Origin: Polyangiaceae bacterium | GTDB taxonomy: Bacteria; Myxococcota_A; Polyangia; Polyangiales; Polyangiaceae | Reading direction: 5' to 3' | NCBI GenBank assembly: GCA_020633235.1 | Contig: JACKEA010000003.1 | Span: forward strand, 496,001-560,000 | DNA length: 64,000 nt | Shown here: one piece after another, positions 1 to 9,091 of the stretch | How the letters are laid out: the number at the start of each line of letters is the position of its first letter | How positions within the stretch are numbered: the first letter of the stretch is position 1 | Notes under the pieces: model-generated | The model's input: the letters and a program-made list of their open reading frames with translations, nothing else | Database searches by the model: none | Told to the model about the DNA's origin: nothing | Made by a program: the position numbers and the translations under genes

Positions 1-1539
1 TGGGGCGTGTGGCATCACGTGGCCGCCACCTTCGATGGCCAGACGTTCTCCCTGTATCTGGATGGACAGTTGGACGGCACCACGGCCACGACGGCGACCC
101 CGCGCCACGACAGCATTCAGCACTTCGGTATCGGCACGGCGTTCAACTCGACCGGCGTCGCCGCCGGGCATCTCCATGGCGCCGTGGGCGAGCTCAGAGT
201 CTGGGACCACGCGCGAACGGAGGCGGAGCTCGCCGACGGAATGTACGACACGTCTGTTTCCGGCAGTGGCTTGGTCGGGCGCTGGGCGCTCGACTCCGAC
301 GCAGCGGACAGCGTTGGGTCGGCGACGGGGAGCATCGACGGCGCGACGTTCGTCACCCCGGGCGCGCCGCTCGGCAAGGGCGCGCCCCCCGAGCTGGACA
401 ACCCATCCCCAGCGGACGGCGCGACCGTTACCAGTGCCGGCGCCAAGCTCTCCGTGGACATCAGCGATCCGGACGGCGACGACATGTCGGTGGCGTTCCA
501 CCTGCGCGAGCTGTCCACCATGGACGACTTCAGCATCGTGGTGCTGCCGGACACGCAGTACTACACGGTGGAGGGCAAGGGCCGGGAGCACTTCTTCTAC
601 GACCAGACCAAGTGGATCATGGACAACTACGCCGGCTACGACATCGCCGGCGTGATCCACAACGGGGACATCGTGGACAAGGGCGACCTCACCTATCAGT
701 GGACCATCGCCGACAAGGCCATGAAGGAGCTGGAGGGTGCCGTGGCGGGTTTACCCGACGGCCTGCCCTACGGCGTAGGGGTGGGCAATCACGACGAGGT
801 GCCCAACGGCACGGCGGACGGCACCGCGAACTTCAACAAGTACTTCGGCGTCTCGCGCTTCGAAGGACGCTCCTACTACGGCGGCCACTACGGCAGTGAC
901 AACGACGAGAGCTGGTACACGTTCTCGGCCGGCGGCCTCGACTTCGTCGTCGTGAACCTGCAGTACAACACCGACCCGAGCCCCGCGGTGCTGAGCTGGG
1001 CTCGCAGCATCTTCGAACAGCACCCGGAGAGCTTCGGTATCCTGAACTCCCACTACATCGTGGGAAGTACCGGCAACTTCGGCGCCCAAGGCAAGGCCAT
1101 CTACGAAGCCCTGAAGGACGTCGACAACCTGCAGCTGATGACCTGCGGACACGTGAGCGCGGAGGCGCGCCGCACGGACACCTACAAGGGGAACGTGATC
1201 CACTCCATGCTGGCGGACTACCAGGGGCGTACCAACGGCGGGAACGGCTGGATGAGGATCTGGGAGCTGGCGCCGGCCAGCAACGAGCTGACGGTGCGCA
1301 CTTATTCACCCACCCTCGACAAGTTCGAGACCGACGACGACAGCGAGTTCACGCTACCCATAGACCTGCGCGGTGCGGGGGGCCCGTTCCAGGTGGTCGG
1401 GGAGGTGGCCCACGCGGCGGTGTCCGCCAACGTGGTGCTCGCGGACGTGAAGCCCGGGCGCACCTACGAATGGTACGCGACGGTCACGGACTGCGTGCAC
1501 AGCGTCTCGACGCCCGTCAGCCGATTCACGACGGAGTGA
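1..1539 (+). CDS. LamG-domain metallophosphoesterase, 5' end outside the window
   Basis: The reading frame is open from base 1, so the N-terminus (probably a signal peptide) lies upstream. The first ~100 residues resemble a LamG/concanavalin-like fold: they begin WHHVAATFDG and continue with a second strand set including LHGAVGELRVWDHAR. A calcineurin-like phosphoesterase domain follows, with metal-ligand motifs in order: D in PDTQYY (about nt 550), GDIVDKG (about 664), GNHDE (about 784) and CGHVS (about 1144). The C-terminal ~50 residues look like a fibronectin-type strand domain (YEWYATVTD). It is probably a secreted or surface-bound phosphoesterase; the substrate cannot be told. The 3' end overlaps the convergent HupE-like gene by 14 bases. 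Confidence 0.85.
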   Translation, partial: WGVWHHVAATFDGQTFSLYLDGQLDGTTATTATPRHDSIQHFGIGTAFNSTGVAAGHLHGAVGELRVWDHARTEAELADGMYDTSVSGSGLVGRWALDSDAADSVGSATGSIDGATFVTPGAPLGKGAPPELDNPSPADGATVTSAGAKLSVDISDPDGDDMSVAFHLRELSTMDDFSIVVLPDTQYYTVEGKGREHFFYDQTKWIMDNYAGYDIAGVIHNGDIVDKGDLTYQWTIADKAMKELEGAVAGLPDGLPYGVGVGNHDEVPNGTADGTANFNKYFGVSRFEGRSYYGGHYGSDNDESWYTFSAGGLDFVVVNLQYNTDPSPAVLSWARSIFEQHPESFGILNSHYIVGSTGNFGAQGKAIYEALKDVDNLQLMTCGHVSAEARRTDTYKGNVIHSMLADYQGRTNGGNGWMRIWELAPASNELTVRTYSPTLDKFETDDDSEFTLPIDLRGAGGPFQVVGEVAHAAVSANVVLADVKPGRTYEWYATVTDCVHSVSTPVSRFTTE

Positions 1540-2446
1540 AGATCGCGAGGCTCCGCTCGATGAGCCACAGGGCCGAGAGGCCGCCCATCGCGTAGCAGGC
1601 CAACGCGCGGAGTCGCGGCAGCTTGCGCGGCGTCAGCGCCATCACGGCGAAGTAGACGCCGACCAGCGTCAGCTGGCCGAGCTCGACGCCCACGTTGAAC
1701 CCGAACAAAGCGCCCGCTCGCATGCCCGCCGGCAGCCCCAGCTCGAAGAGCGCGCTCGCGAAGCCCAGGCCGTGAACCAGACCGAAGCCCAGTGCCACCA
1801 ACCAGGGCGCGCGATGGGTCAGGGTGGGAGCGTCGACCAGAGCTTCGCGGGCCACCAGCAACACGCTGGCGGCAATGGTCGCCTCCACCGGCGCGCTCGG
1901 GACGTGGATGACGCCTAGCACCGCGAGGGCCAAGCTGAGGGAATGCGCCAAGGTGAAGGCCGTCACCGTGAAGACGACCCGGCGCAGTGTGCGCACCACC
2001 AAGAGCAGGCCCAAGAGGAACGCGACGTGATCGAGCGCGTAGATATGCAAGACCCCCAGGCCGATCCAGGCGAGCACACCACGAGGGCGCGCGGAGGCCG
2101 GATCCACCGAGGGGTTGCTGCTGCCCACGAGCCACTCGCTGCGGGTGCCGTCCAGGCGAGTGACCTCCACGGCCACGCGCATCGTGGGAGAGTGCAGTCC
2201 CTCGAAGCGCAACGCGCCGGCAAGGTCATGGCTGCAGGTGAGCGTGGCGTCGACGAGCTCACAGCCCTCCGGGTAGCGAACCCGAACGTTCGAGTCCTCG
2301 CCTCGGCTGTCGAGGGGCGGCGTCCACGCCACGTCGAACACACCGGGCGCCGATTCCACCAGCGCGAGCACCCCCGGGCGAAAGTCGTGGGCGTGGGCAG
2401 GCAGCGCGAAGAGCCACGCCGCGAGCAGGAGCAGCAGAAACCTCAT
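1526..2446 (-). CDS. HupE/UreJ-family membrane protein with signal peptide
   Basis: 306 residues. A clear signal peptide (MRFLLLL...ALPAHA) is followed directly by HDFRPG, a His near the mature N-terminus that is common in the HupE/UreJ_2 family. About 110 residues of periplasmic beta-type domain follow, then roughly six hydrophobic helices (residues ~125-300) with the family-like segments YALDHVAFLLGLL, FTLAHSLSLALA and GLVHGLGFA. HupE/UreJ proteins are associated with nickel/metal permeation or accessory roles, but the long N-terminal domain places this in the less characterised HupE/UreJ_2 group. It starts inside the preceding isomerase stop codon (ATGA overlap), so the two are translationally coupled. 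Confidence 0.8.
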   Translation of the reverse strand: MRFLLLLLAAWLFALPAHAHDFRPGVLALVESAPGVFDVAWTPPLDSRGEDSNVRVRYPEGCELVDATLTCSHDLAGALRFEGLHSPTMRVAVEVTRLDGTRSEWLVGSSNPSVDPASARPRGVLAWIGLGVLHIYALDHVAFLLGLLLVVRTLRRVVFTVTAFTLAHSLSLALAVLGVIHVPSAPVEATIAASVLLVAREALVDAPTLTHRAPWLVALGFGLVHGLGFASALFELGLPAGMRAGALFGFNVGVELGQLTLVGVYFAVMALTPRKLPRLRALACYAMGGLSALWLIERSLAIFTPS

Positions 2447-3249
2447 GGCTGCTTCCGGATGCGATACCGCTGCCGAAGAGCGGACACCTCGCGCGCCAGC
2501 GCCTCGTCCTTTTGCGCTCGCTGGTAGTCGTCCAGCACCTGCTGGCGAACGTCGGCGAGGGTGGGGGCCGTGGCCGCGGTCCAGCGCTCCACGCGCACCA
2601 GGTGCAGCCCGAAGCGTGACTCCCGGAGGGACCAGCTTCCGCTTTGCTGCTCGCGCAGGCCGCGCACGAACTCGTCGCCAAAGGCCGCGCGCAGGCTCTC
2701 GATGCTGCGACGGCGATAGTGGCGCCCCCCGCTGAAGCGGTCCCCAAGGCCCCCCGGGTCTGCACCTTCTCGCAGCTGGTTCAGGAGCGCGTCCGCGCGT
2801 TTCCGCGCCGTCTCGTCATTCCCTGAAATGAAGACTTGGATGAAGTCCACCTGCGCGGCCTTCGCCCATTTGTCGCGATGCTCCGCGAACCACTGCCGAA
2901 GCTCCGCTTCGGAGGGCTTCGGGAGCACCGCCTTCTTCGAAAGCACGAAGCCCATCTTGTCGGCAATGCGGGCGCGCACGCGCGGATCGTCCTGACCGAG
3001 GCCACGCTTCTTGCCCTCGCGATACAGGACCTCCTCGTCGATCCAGCGCGACACCAGCGCCGCCTTGCGTTCTTCGCTCGGTGGGTGACCGTTGGCCCGC
3101 GTGTAGGCATCGAAGAGCTCGTTCTCGAGCTCCGAGCTGACGACGATGGTCTCGTCCTTGGGGCCCGGGTGCAGCAGGTGCTCGGCGCCGAAGAGCACCA
3201 CTCCGAGCAACAAGAAGTGCACTAGGGGCTCGCGCAGCAGAGCCTTCAC
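2443..3249 (-). CDS. Membrane-anchored parvulin-type peptidyl-prolyl isomerase (PpiC-like)
   Basis: 268 residues from a GTG start at 3249 that overlaps the VanW-gene stop (GTGA). A much longer open frame exists upstream but is only the shadow of the VanW gene. There is one N-terminal membrane anchor (residues ~8-26, VHFLLLGVVLFG), an SurA-N-like helical region, then a rotamase-like domain (~125-225) ending in FGLHLVRVERW, the typical last strand of parvulins. It probably assists folding of exported proteins at the periplasmic face. Its position between a VanW-like protein and a HupE-like protein suggests these three work together; parvulins next to HupE-like proteins are, to my recollection, a recurring arrangement. 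Confidence 0.8.
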   Translation of the reverse strand: MKALLREPLVHFLLLGVVLFGAEHLLHPGPKDETIVVSSELENELFDAYTRANGHPPSEERKAALVSRWIDEEVLYREGKKRGLGQDDPRVRARIADKMGFVLSKKAVLPKPSEAELRQWFAEHRDKWAKAAQVDFIQVFISGNDETARKRADALLNQLREGADPGGLGDRFSGGRHYRRRSIESLRAAFGDEFVRGLREQQSGSWSLRESRFGLHLVRVERWTAATAPTLADVRQQVLDDYQRAQKDEALAREVSALRQRYRIRKQP

Positions 3250-5114
3250 GGTCCCGCGTCCGGCTCGGTGCCGGCGTCCGGAACCGGGCAATCCTTGCCG
3301 GTGTAGCCGGGCTCGCCCTCCGGAATGCGACACGGATGCACCCGCACGCGGCGCACCCGCGGGCTGTAGATGACCTTGCGCTTCTCTTCCTTCTCGTGGC
3401 CATCCGCAAAGCGGATCACGCGACCCACGATCACGCTCCAGCCGATCTGCCCGCTCTCTTTGACCTTCTCTTCGTCCGGCGGCACGTCCTCGTCGGGAAT
3501 GAGCTCCACCGGTGGCTTCTTGGTGTCGAACTGCGCCGAACGAGTGAGGCGGACCTTCCGCCCTCCGTTGTCGCCGTACACCTTCACGGTGATGCTGGTG
3601 CCGGAGTAGCTGGTCTTGATCAGCATGCCCGCTTCGGTGTCGTTCTTGAAGATGATGTCGGGCTTGGGCCAAGACAGCGTCGCCTCGTGGCCCATCGGAT
3701 AGCGGGAGAAGTAGTAGCTGTGGGGCTGGCGTTCGAGGATGTCGTAGCCACCGCGCAAGAGCGCGTTGAAGAACGTGGTGGCGAACTGACTCACGCCTCC
3801 GCCCAGGGAATCCACCATCTCGCCTTCTTCGATGGTGGGCGCGGCGACGAAGCCGTTCTTCTTCGTGCGCGGGCCCACCGCCGCGTTCAAGCTCACGATT
3901 TCCCCCGGACGAACGATGTAGCCGTCCAGGATGTCCGCGATGCGATGGATGTTGTCCACGCGCGGCTGGCAGCACGGGTGAAACGTCGTGAACTGGCTCA
4001 CGAGGCCCTTGATGCGCAGCGCCAGGGCGTCCTCCGTGCTGAGCTTGGGGGGCTCGCCGCGAACCAGCGGCAGCACGCCCACGCGCGCCTTGGAGCTGGC
4101 CGCCTCGAGCACGGCATCTGCCACGCGAGTTGCCGACAAGAGGGTGCCGGGACGGCTCGGAACCACGCTGACCTTGTCGCCATCGATGGCGAAAGATGCG
4201 TCCTCGGGCGGGCGCTCACTCTCCTTGCGATAACTCGCGAGCAACCCGTCGATGGTCTTCGCGTCGAAGGTGAGCTCCAGCTGGTGACCGTCGTCGCTGA
4301 TCGCGCTCACGAGCGCACGGCCGAGATCTGCACGGTGAAACGAGATCTTCGCGTCACCCTCCAGGCTCACCAGCGTGACGTCCCCGGAGAGCAGCTCGGA
4401 AGCACGGCGCGCGGCGGCCTTGACCGCACCGTCCGCCGTCGAGGGCGCGGCTTCTTCCAGAGGCAGCTCCACGGCGGTACGGGTCAGGCGCTTGGCCTGA
4501 GCCAGTACCAGCTCCGCGCCCTGGTCGCGGCTCACCCGGTGGCCCGAGCGCGGCAGCTCGGCCTGCACCCGGCTTCCGTCGAAGCGTACGCGACCGGCAA
4601 AGGGCAGGTCGTCCACCGCACGCGCCTCCACGCCGGCAATGGCGTCCGTCAGCGCCGCGTCGCTCACGTTGGCGCTGAGCTCCAGACGATTCGCCTTCAC
4701 CCAGCCGGCGAGCCACCAGCCGAGCTGCGACGGGAGCGACGTGTTTCGCCCGACGGCGAAGGCCCGCTCCACGGTGGCGTCCACGTCCACGGCGAAGCCA
4801 AAGGACTTGGGACTGATCTCGTACAGCTTGCCGCGTACCTTGACCGGAACCGGCAGGGAACCGAGGCGCGCACCGAGCTCGCGCACTCGCTCTTTCGCTT
4901 GGTTCTTCGTCAATCCGGAAAGCGCCAGATCCCCGACCCACACGCCGCGCAAGATCTCGTTTTCTGACAGCGCACGATCCAAAGCGAAAGCGACGACTAC
5001 CAACAGCAAAGGCGCGAGGGCCAGCAGCAGCCACCGCCGCCGGCGGCGTGCAGTTTGCATCGGCGAGCCGCCGCTTTGGGGGCTCGCGTGGCTGCTGGGG
5101 ATTTCCGGGTCCAT
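3246..5114 (-). CDS. VanW-family protein with N-terminal membrane anchor
   Basis: 622 residues from ATG 5114; an internal ATG at 5060 (MQTARRRRRW) is an equally plausible start because neither has a strong Shine-Dalgarno. A poly-Arg stretch precedes one transmembrane helix (WLLLALAPLLLVVVAFAL). Two PG_binding_4-type regions follow (~70-350). The VanW core (~370-510) carries NAAVGPRTKKNGF, GGGVSQFATTFFNALLRGG and a basic C-terminal beta domain (~510-600). VanW/YoaR proteins are extracytoplasmic and linked to the cell wall, but their biochemistry is unknown. It is first gene of a three-gene operon with 4-base overlaps at both junctions. Confidence 0.85.
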   Translation of the reverse strand: MDPEIPSSHASPQSGGSPMQTARRRRRWLLLALAPLLLVVVAFALDRALSENEILRGVWVGDLALSGLTKNQAKERVRELGARLGSLPVPVKVRGKLYEISPKSFGFAVDVDATVERAFAVGRNTSLPSQLGWWLAGWVKANRLELSANVSDAALTDAIAGVEARAVDDLPFAGRVRFDGSRVQAELPRSGHRVSRDQGAELVLAQAKRLTRTAVELPLEEAAPSTADGAVKAAARRASELLSGDVTLVSLEGDAKISFHRADLGRALVSAISDDGHQLELTFDAKTIDGLLASYRKESERPPEDASFAIDGDKVSVVPSRPGTLLSATRVADAVLEAASSKARVGVLPLVRGEPPKLSTEDALALRIKGLVSQFTTFHPCCQPRVDNIHRIADILDGYIVRPGEIVSLNAAVGPRTKKNGFVAAPTIEEGEMVDSLGGGVSQFATTFFNALLRGGYDILERQPHSYYFSRYPMGHEATLSWPKPDIIFKNDTEAGMLIKTSYSGTSITVKVYGDNGGRKVRLTRSAQFDTKKPPVELIPDEDVPPDEEKVKESGQIGWSVIVGRVIRFADGHEKEEKRKVIYSPRVRRVRVHPCRIPEGEPGYTGKDCPVPDAGTEPDAGP

Positions 5115-5271
5115 GACGCTCGGCAGCGTGTCTTAACCCGGCGCGCCTCGGGCACAAGCGTCATCGTGCGGGGAAAAAAGCCGCGAAGTTCCGGCGGGCC
5201 GTGCTAAGAATTTCCAGGTGTGGGTTCGTAGATCCGCCATCCGTCCGGTCCCCCCTTATGCGCGCGTCCCG

Positions 5272-5799
5272 ATGCACGCCCTCGACGCCGTGCGCGAGAG
5301 CTTGGCAGAGGACGACGACGAAGCGCGAGAGCAACTGGACGACGCCTTCGAGCGCTTCGAGCGTACGCAGCCGGCGCTGGCCGCCCACGTGGCGGAGACC
5401 CTGGGCAAGCCGCTGGACGAGACGGCGCTGGCCCTCGGCTATTTCCTGGCTCTGGCCGTGTGGCTGGCGTTCGAGCAAATGCACGGCGAGCACATGGAAG
5501 AAATCCAGGAACAGGAGCTGTCCGCCACGGACGAGCTCCTGACGCTGGACGAAGAGCTCCGCCGGGCGGACCCCGCCGAGGCGCTGGACAGCGACGACGT
5601 GATCGCGATGGAGCAGCCCTACCTGCTCGAGTTCGTGCACGAGCACGTGGACGCCACGCTCGAAGCCCACGCCGAAGAAGTGGACGTGGACGACGTCCAC
5701 GTCGTGTACCGCACGGTCTTGATCGAGATCCTGGCGCTCTCCTACGCCGTGCAGCGCCCCAGCGGCTACCCGGTCGCCAAGACCGAGCTCTTGGCGTAG
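5272..5799 (+). CDS. Acidic protein of unknown function
   Basis: 175 residues from ATG 5272 (MHALDAVRES); an in-frame GTG at 5218 would add 18 residues of unlikely composition. The protein is strongly acidic and helical (EDDDEAREQLDDAFERFER, EQELSATDELLTLDEELRRAD), with one moderately hydrophobic stretch (LALGYFLALAVWLAF, residues ~60-75) and a second helix pair near the C-terminus (YRTVLIEILALSYAVQ). It has no signal peptide and no motif I recognise. Codon use (high G/C in third positions) in this frame supports that it is real. It stands alone, divergent from the VanW operon. Confidence 0.65.
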   Translation: MHALDAVRESLAEDDDEAREQLDDAFERFERTQPALAAHVAETLGKPLDETALALGYFLALAVWLAFEQMHGEHMEEIQEQELSATDELLTLDEELRRADPAEALDSDDVIAMEQPYLLEFVHEHVDATLEAHAEEVDVDDVHVVYRTVLIEILALSYAVQRPSGYPVAKTELLA

Positions 5800-5939
5800 T
5801 CCCGCCGCCCGCTCCGGGCTTGGTTCCGCGGCGGAACAACAACAGGCGCGAGCAGCGCAATTTTCCACCCGCTCTGGCATCGGTCGCTCATGATGGAGAT
5901 TTGCCGTAAGCTCCGCGCGCTTTCGCCGGAGGCTTGCTC

Positions 5940-6959
5940 ATGAAATCGCTCACCACTCTTTCCACGATCTCCACCCTCACGCTGCTCGGCGTGCTGGCCG
6001 CCTGCGGCGGCTCCACCGACATCGACTTCCAAGGCTATGACGGCGGCACGACCGGCGGCAGCTCCGGCTTTGGCGGCAGCATTGGGGGAACCGGCGGAGG
6101 AATCACGGACGGGGGCTCCAGCGGCGTCGGAGCGAGTGGCGGAAGCGGCGGCTCCACCGGCGGCGCGGGCGGCTCTACCGGCGGCGCGGGCGGCTCCACC
6201 GGTGGCGCGGGGGGCGCCGGCGGCACGGGCGTGGTGTGCGGCGGCGTCGCGTGTCCGCCACCCAACGTCCCCATCGGGCAGGTCGACTCCTGCTGCGTCA
6301 ACGACAAGTGCGGCATCTCCAGCAGCTTGATCGGCGGCCAGTGCATCGAGCTCGGCCAAGACGGCAAGCTGGATCCGACCTGTCCGCAGCAAACGATCCA
6401 AGGCTTCACCCTCGACGGCTGCTGCAAGCCCAGCGGAATGTGCGGCGTGCTCGACACCTTCATCGGCCTCGGCTGCGTGGATCCGAGCCAGTTCGGCGGT
6501 CCTCCGTCTCAGCCCTGCGGCGGCGGCGGAACTGGCGGCACCGGGGGCACCGGGGGCACTGGCGGCACCGGGGGCATGGCGGGAAGCGGCGGAACGGCGG
6601 GGAATGCCGGCACCACCTGCGGCATCACCAATCCGGACGTGTGCAACACCGGCGAGAAGTGCTGCGTGCTCGACCCCGGTCTCGACTACTGCGCCGCCAC
6701 CAACACACCCTGCGCGTGCACCAGCCCGAACTGCGACACGCTGCCGGTGACCTGCGACGGCCCCGAGGATTGCCCCGGACAGATTTGCTGCGGCACCTTC
6801 AGCTTCCAGCAGAACCGCTACACGTCGGTGAAGTGCGAGAACAGCTGCGGCGGCCCCAACAAGCGCGAGATCTGTCACCCCGGACAGATCTGCATGAATC
6901 CGAACCAGACCTGCTCGCAGTCACCGGGACTGCCGTCCAATCTCAATCGCTGCAACTGA
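5940..6959 (+). CDS. Glycine-rich, cysteine-rich lipoprotein
   Basis: 339 residues. ATG 5940 is chosen over an upstream TTG because a strong Shine-Dalgarno (CGGAGG, 5927-5932) precedes it. The signal ends in a lipobox LAAC followed by GGSTD. Next come a long Gly/Ser/Thr linker (residues ~30-100, built on 21-base repeats), a Cys-rich module with two similar halves (CCVNDKCGISS..GGQCIELGQ and CCKPSGMCGVLDTFIGLGCVD), a second Gly linker, and a third Cys-rich part (~220-339). This architecture is common among surface lipoproteins of Sorangiineae. Paired half-modules of the form CC..CG..C suggest disulfide-stabilised units. Function unknown. Confidence 0.85.
   Translation: MKSLTTLSTISTLTLLGVLAACGGSTDIDFQGYDGGTTGGSSGFGGSIGGTGGGITDGGSSGVGASGGSGGSTGGAGGSTGGAGGSTGGAGGAGGTGVVCGGVACPPPNVPIGQVDSCCVNDKCGISSSLIGGQCIELGQDGKLDPTCPQQTIQGFTLDGCCKPSGMCGVLDTFIGLGCVDPSQFGGPPSQPCGGGGTGGTGGTGGTGGTGGMAGSGGTAGNAGTTCGITNPDVCNTGEKCCVLDPGLDYCAATNTPCACTSPNCDTLPVTCDGPEDCPGQICCGTFSFQQNRYTSVKCENSCGGPNKREICHPGQICMNPNQTCSQSPGLPSNLNRCN
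6147..6209 (+). repeat. Three tandem 21-bp repeats encoding GGSTGGA
   Basis: Three adjoining copies (6147-6167, 6168-6188, 6189-6209) of a unit reading GGC GGC TCC ACC GGC GGC GCG, differing only by synonymous changes (TCT in copy 2, GGT in copy 3). They encode the flexible linker of the lipoprotein and are likely prone to copy-number change by slippage. Confidence 0.9.
6528..6580 (+). repeat. Nine-base tandem repeats encoding GGT
   Basis: About five to six imperfect copies of GGC/GGG GGC ACC (or ACT) make a second Gly-Gly-Thr linker in the same lipoprotein. It is a low-complexity coding repeat, not CRISPR. Confidence 0.8.
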
Positions 6960-6965
6960 CGGCGG

Positions 6966-7439
6966 TCAGGACGATTCGCGCGCGCGCTGCGCCTCGGCGA
7001 GGCGCTCGTGAATGATCGCGCGCAGCGCCTGCAAGTCGTAGCGTGCCGGACGGATGTCCTCCGTCTGGTGCGCCACTTCGCGCATGATGGCGTCAGCGTG
7101 CTCGCGAGGCTTCTCGGGGACCTTGAGGGCGTCCCCCAGCTTGGCCAACGCTGCCGTCTCGGTGTCGCTGACTTCGCCGTCCAGCCAGGTCATCCAAGAG
7201 GCCACGGCATAGACGAAGAGCCGATCCTCCTTGGAGAGGCCTCGCCGCTCGATCTCGCCGATGTCCACCGGGTTCTTGGTGGCCTCCTCGATCTCGGCGA
7301 TTTCGTCGAGCTCGAGCCCGGCCTCGATGGCGGTCTTGACGATGGCGTCGGCCTCATCCGCGTCCAAGTTCCCATCGGCCCAGCCGATGGCCGCCAGCGC
7401 GATGAACACGTCCCGACCCAGCCGCTGCTCTTCCGTCAT
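6966..7439 (-). CDS. TerB-like (tellurite-resistance-type) helical protein
   Basis: 157 residues from ATG 7439. The helical pattern MTEEQRLGRDVFIALAAIGWADGNLDADEADAIV, followed by ...WLDGEVSDTETAAL, matches the TerB/DUF533-like fold: two acidic D-G-x-(L/V) turns resembling metal-binding hairpins. It is cytoplasmic, with no signal peptide. TerB folds occur in stress- and metal-response proteins, but a specific role cannot be assigned. It is convergent with the glycine-rich lipoprotein, only 6 bases separating the stops. Confidence 0.7.
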   Translation of the reverse strand: MTEEQRLGRDVFIALAAIGWADGNLDADEADAIVKTAIEAGLELDEIAEIEEATKNPVDIGEIERRGLSKEDRLFVYAVASWMTWLDGEVSDTETAALAKLGDALKVPEKPREHADAIMREVAHQTEDIRPARYDLQALRAIIHERLAEAQRARESS

Positions 7440-7476
7440 GTTTTCGGCTTCTACCACAGCTATGAGGCGTGGAGAA

Positions 7477-7506
7477 TTGACGCCAAACGCGACGAAATCA
7501 CATAAC
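7477..7506 (+). promoter_or_regulatory. Candidate sigma70-type promoter
   Basis: TTGACG (7477-7482) lies 18 bases before CATAAC (7501-7506), in the AT-richer gap between divergent genes. The -10 box ends only 11 bases before the ATG at 7518 and no Shine-Dalgarno is visible, so the transcript could be nearly leaderless. This is a by-eye match only. Confidence 0.35.
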
Positions 7507-7517
7507 ATCCTCTCAAA

Positions 7518-9080
7518 ATGCCAATGCTTTCCCGTCGAACCGTTCGTGGTGCTTTGGGGGCGGTCACCGCAATGATGCTCGCGGCAAGTGTGGCGAGCGC
7601 GGCCGGCGCCGACGATCGCGCGAAGAAGCTCAGCCGTCAGGCGATGGAAGAGGACTACCTCGCCACCAACATGGACGCGGCGCTCGCGAAGCTGCAGAAG
7701 GCGATCAAGACCTGCGGCAAGGACAAGTGCCAATCCGCCACGCTGGCCGAGCTGTACGGAAGCCTCGGCACCGTGTACGCGGCCGGTCTCGCCAAACCGA
7801 GCGACGCCGTCGACGCGTTCAAGAAGATGTTGGAAGCCGATCCGAGCGCCAAGCCCGACAGCGCCTATCTCACGGGCGACGTGCAAAAGGCGTTCGACGA
7901 AGCCAAGGCGGCGACGCAGCCCGCGACGCCCACCGGACCCCAGGCGCCTCCGGTGGAAGTCTTGGAAGAGAAGCCCTGGGCAGAGCAGGCGACCTACCAC
8001 TCCATCCCGGTATACGTGGAACCGCCGGAGGGCACCGAGCCTGCCAGCGTCACGGTGCGCTATCGCATGCCCGGCTCCGAGGACTGGCGGGAAGTGAAGC
8101 TCTCCAAGATGGGCGACGGCTTCGGCGGCTACATCCCCTGCACCGCTACCGAGAAGCCGGGAAAGCTCGCCTACTTCGTCACCGCCTTCGACGTGAACCT
8201 GGATCGCATCGCCAGCGCCGGCTCCGCCGCCGAGCCTCGCGTGGTGGAGATCAAGGCGTCCATCAGCGGCCGCCAGCCTTCCCTGCCGGGCAAGGTGCCG
8301 CCCTCGGCATGTCCCCGACCCCAGGAACGCCTATCCTGCGAGACGAACGACGACTGCCCGGGGTCCCAGGAGTGCGTGAACCTCTCCTGCGTGGACTCTG
8401 CGACGGTGAGCCACCCGGAAAAGGAGGCCGAGGCCAAGCGCAAGCGCAACTGGTTCTCACTCTCCTTCTCCCCGGACCTGACGGTGGTGTCGTCCACCAG
8501 TGACGCCTGCAGCGCGGAGGCTCAGAAGGACGGCAAGCTGTCGTGCTTCTTCGCCGGCGGCGTGCCCTACACCGGAACACCGGTTCCCAGCGGCACCTCC
8601 AACAGCCTGAACGGCGGCATGGGCGTTGGCACCATGCGAGTCATGGCCGGCTACGACCGCGTGCTGGGCACTCGCATGACTCTGGGCACGCGCGTCGGGT
8701 TCGCGTTCTTGGGTCGACCGGAGAAAGACGGCAAGACGTTCCTGCCCATCCACGCCGAGGCACGCTTCGCCTTCTACTTCAACAAGGATCCGTTCAAGGA
8801 AAAAGGCGTGCGGCCCTACATCTTCGCCAACGGCGGCGTGGGCGAGGCCAATGCCCGGGTCAGCACCACCGTCGTGGACGACGATGGCTCCGGAGACGAC
8901 AAGCAGTACAAGCTGGACGTGTACCAGAAGGCGGGGCCCGCCTTCGGCGGTGCCGGCGTCGGACTGCAGTACGCGGTCTCTCCAGAGGCAGCGATGGTGG
9001 TGGAAGTCGCGGGACGGGCGATGTTCCCCGCTTTCGCTCCGGTCGTTGCGCCCACTCTCGGATTTGCATACGGGATCTAA
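7518..9080 (+). CDS. Exported protein with helical repeat and C-terminal beta-barrel domain
   Basis: 520 residues. The signal peptide (MPMLSRRTVRG...SVASAAGA) is followed by a tetratricopeptide-like helical region (~35-135, including LAELYGSLGTVYAAGL and PSDAVDAFKKMLEADP). A beta-sandwich-like part follows (~155-250, SIPVYVEPPEGTEPASVTVRYR). A small Cys-rich knot (~275-300) has the pattern CETNDDCPGSQECVNLSC, then an outer-membrane beta-barrel-like region (~310-520) ends FAYGI. The Cys knot resembles the DDCxxxxxCxxxxC elements common in myxobacterial surface proteins. Function unknown; outer-membrane location is inferred. Confidence 0.75.
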   Translation: MPMLSRRTVRGALGAVTAMMLAASVASAAGADDRAKKLSRQAMEEDYLATNMDAALAKLQKAIKTCGKDKCQSATLAELYGSLGTVYAAGLAKPSDAVDAFKKMLEADPSAKPDSAYLTGDVQKAFDEAKAATQPATPTGPQAPPVEVLEEKPWAEQATYHSIPVYVEPPEGTEPASVTVRYRMPGSEDWREVKLSKMGDGFGGYIPCTATEKPGKLAYFVTAFDVNLDRIASAGSAAEPRVVEIKASISGRQPSLPGKVPPSACPRPQERLSCETNDDCPGSQECVNLSCVDSATVSHPEKEAEAKRKRNWFSLSFSPDLTVVSSTSDACSAEAQKDGKLSCFFAGGVPYTGTPVPSGTSNSLNGGMGVGTMRVMAGYDRVLGTRMTLGTRVGFAFLGRPEKDGKTFLPIHAEARFAFYFNKDPFKEKGVRPYIFANGGVGEANARVSTTVVDDDGSGDDKQYKLDVYQKAGPAFGGAGVGLQYAVSPEAAMVVEVAGRAMFPAFAPVVAPTLGFAYGI

Positions 9081-9091
9081 GCTCTCCACAC

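Noticed and set aside
3250..3975. N-terminal extension of the parvulin gene
   Set aside because: It overlaps the VanW coding region in another frame and shows no similarity; GTG 3249 with GTGA overlap and a membrane anchor is the sensible start.
5822..5836. Perfect small hairpin GTTCCGC-G-GCGGAAC after the acidic protein gene
   Set aside because: Loop of one base and no T-tract; it does not make a credible terminator.
6147..6580. Regular direct repeats that could suggest a CRISPR array
   Set aside because: They are in-frame glycine-linker codon repeats without spacers of constant length.
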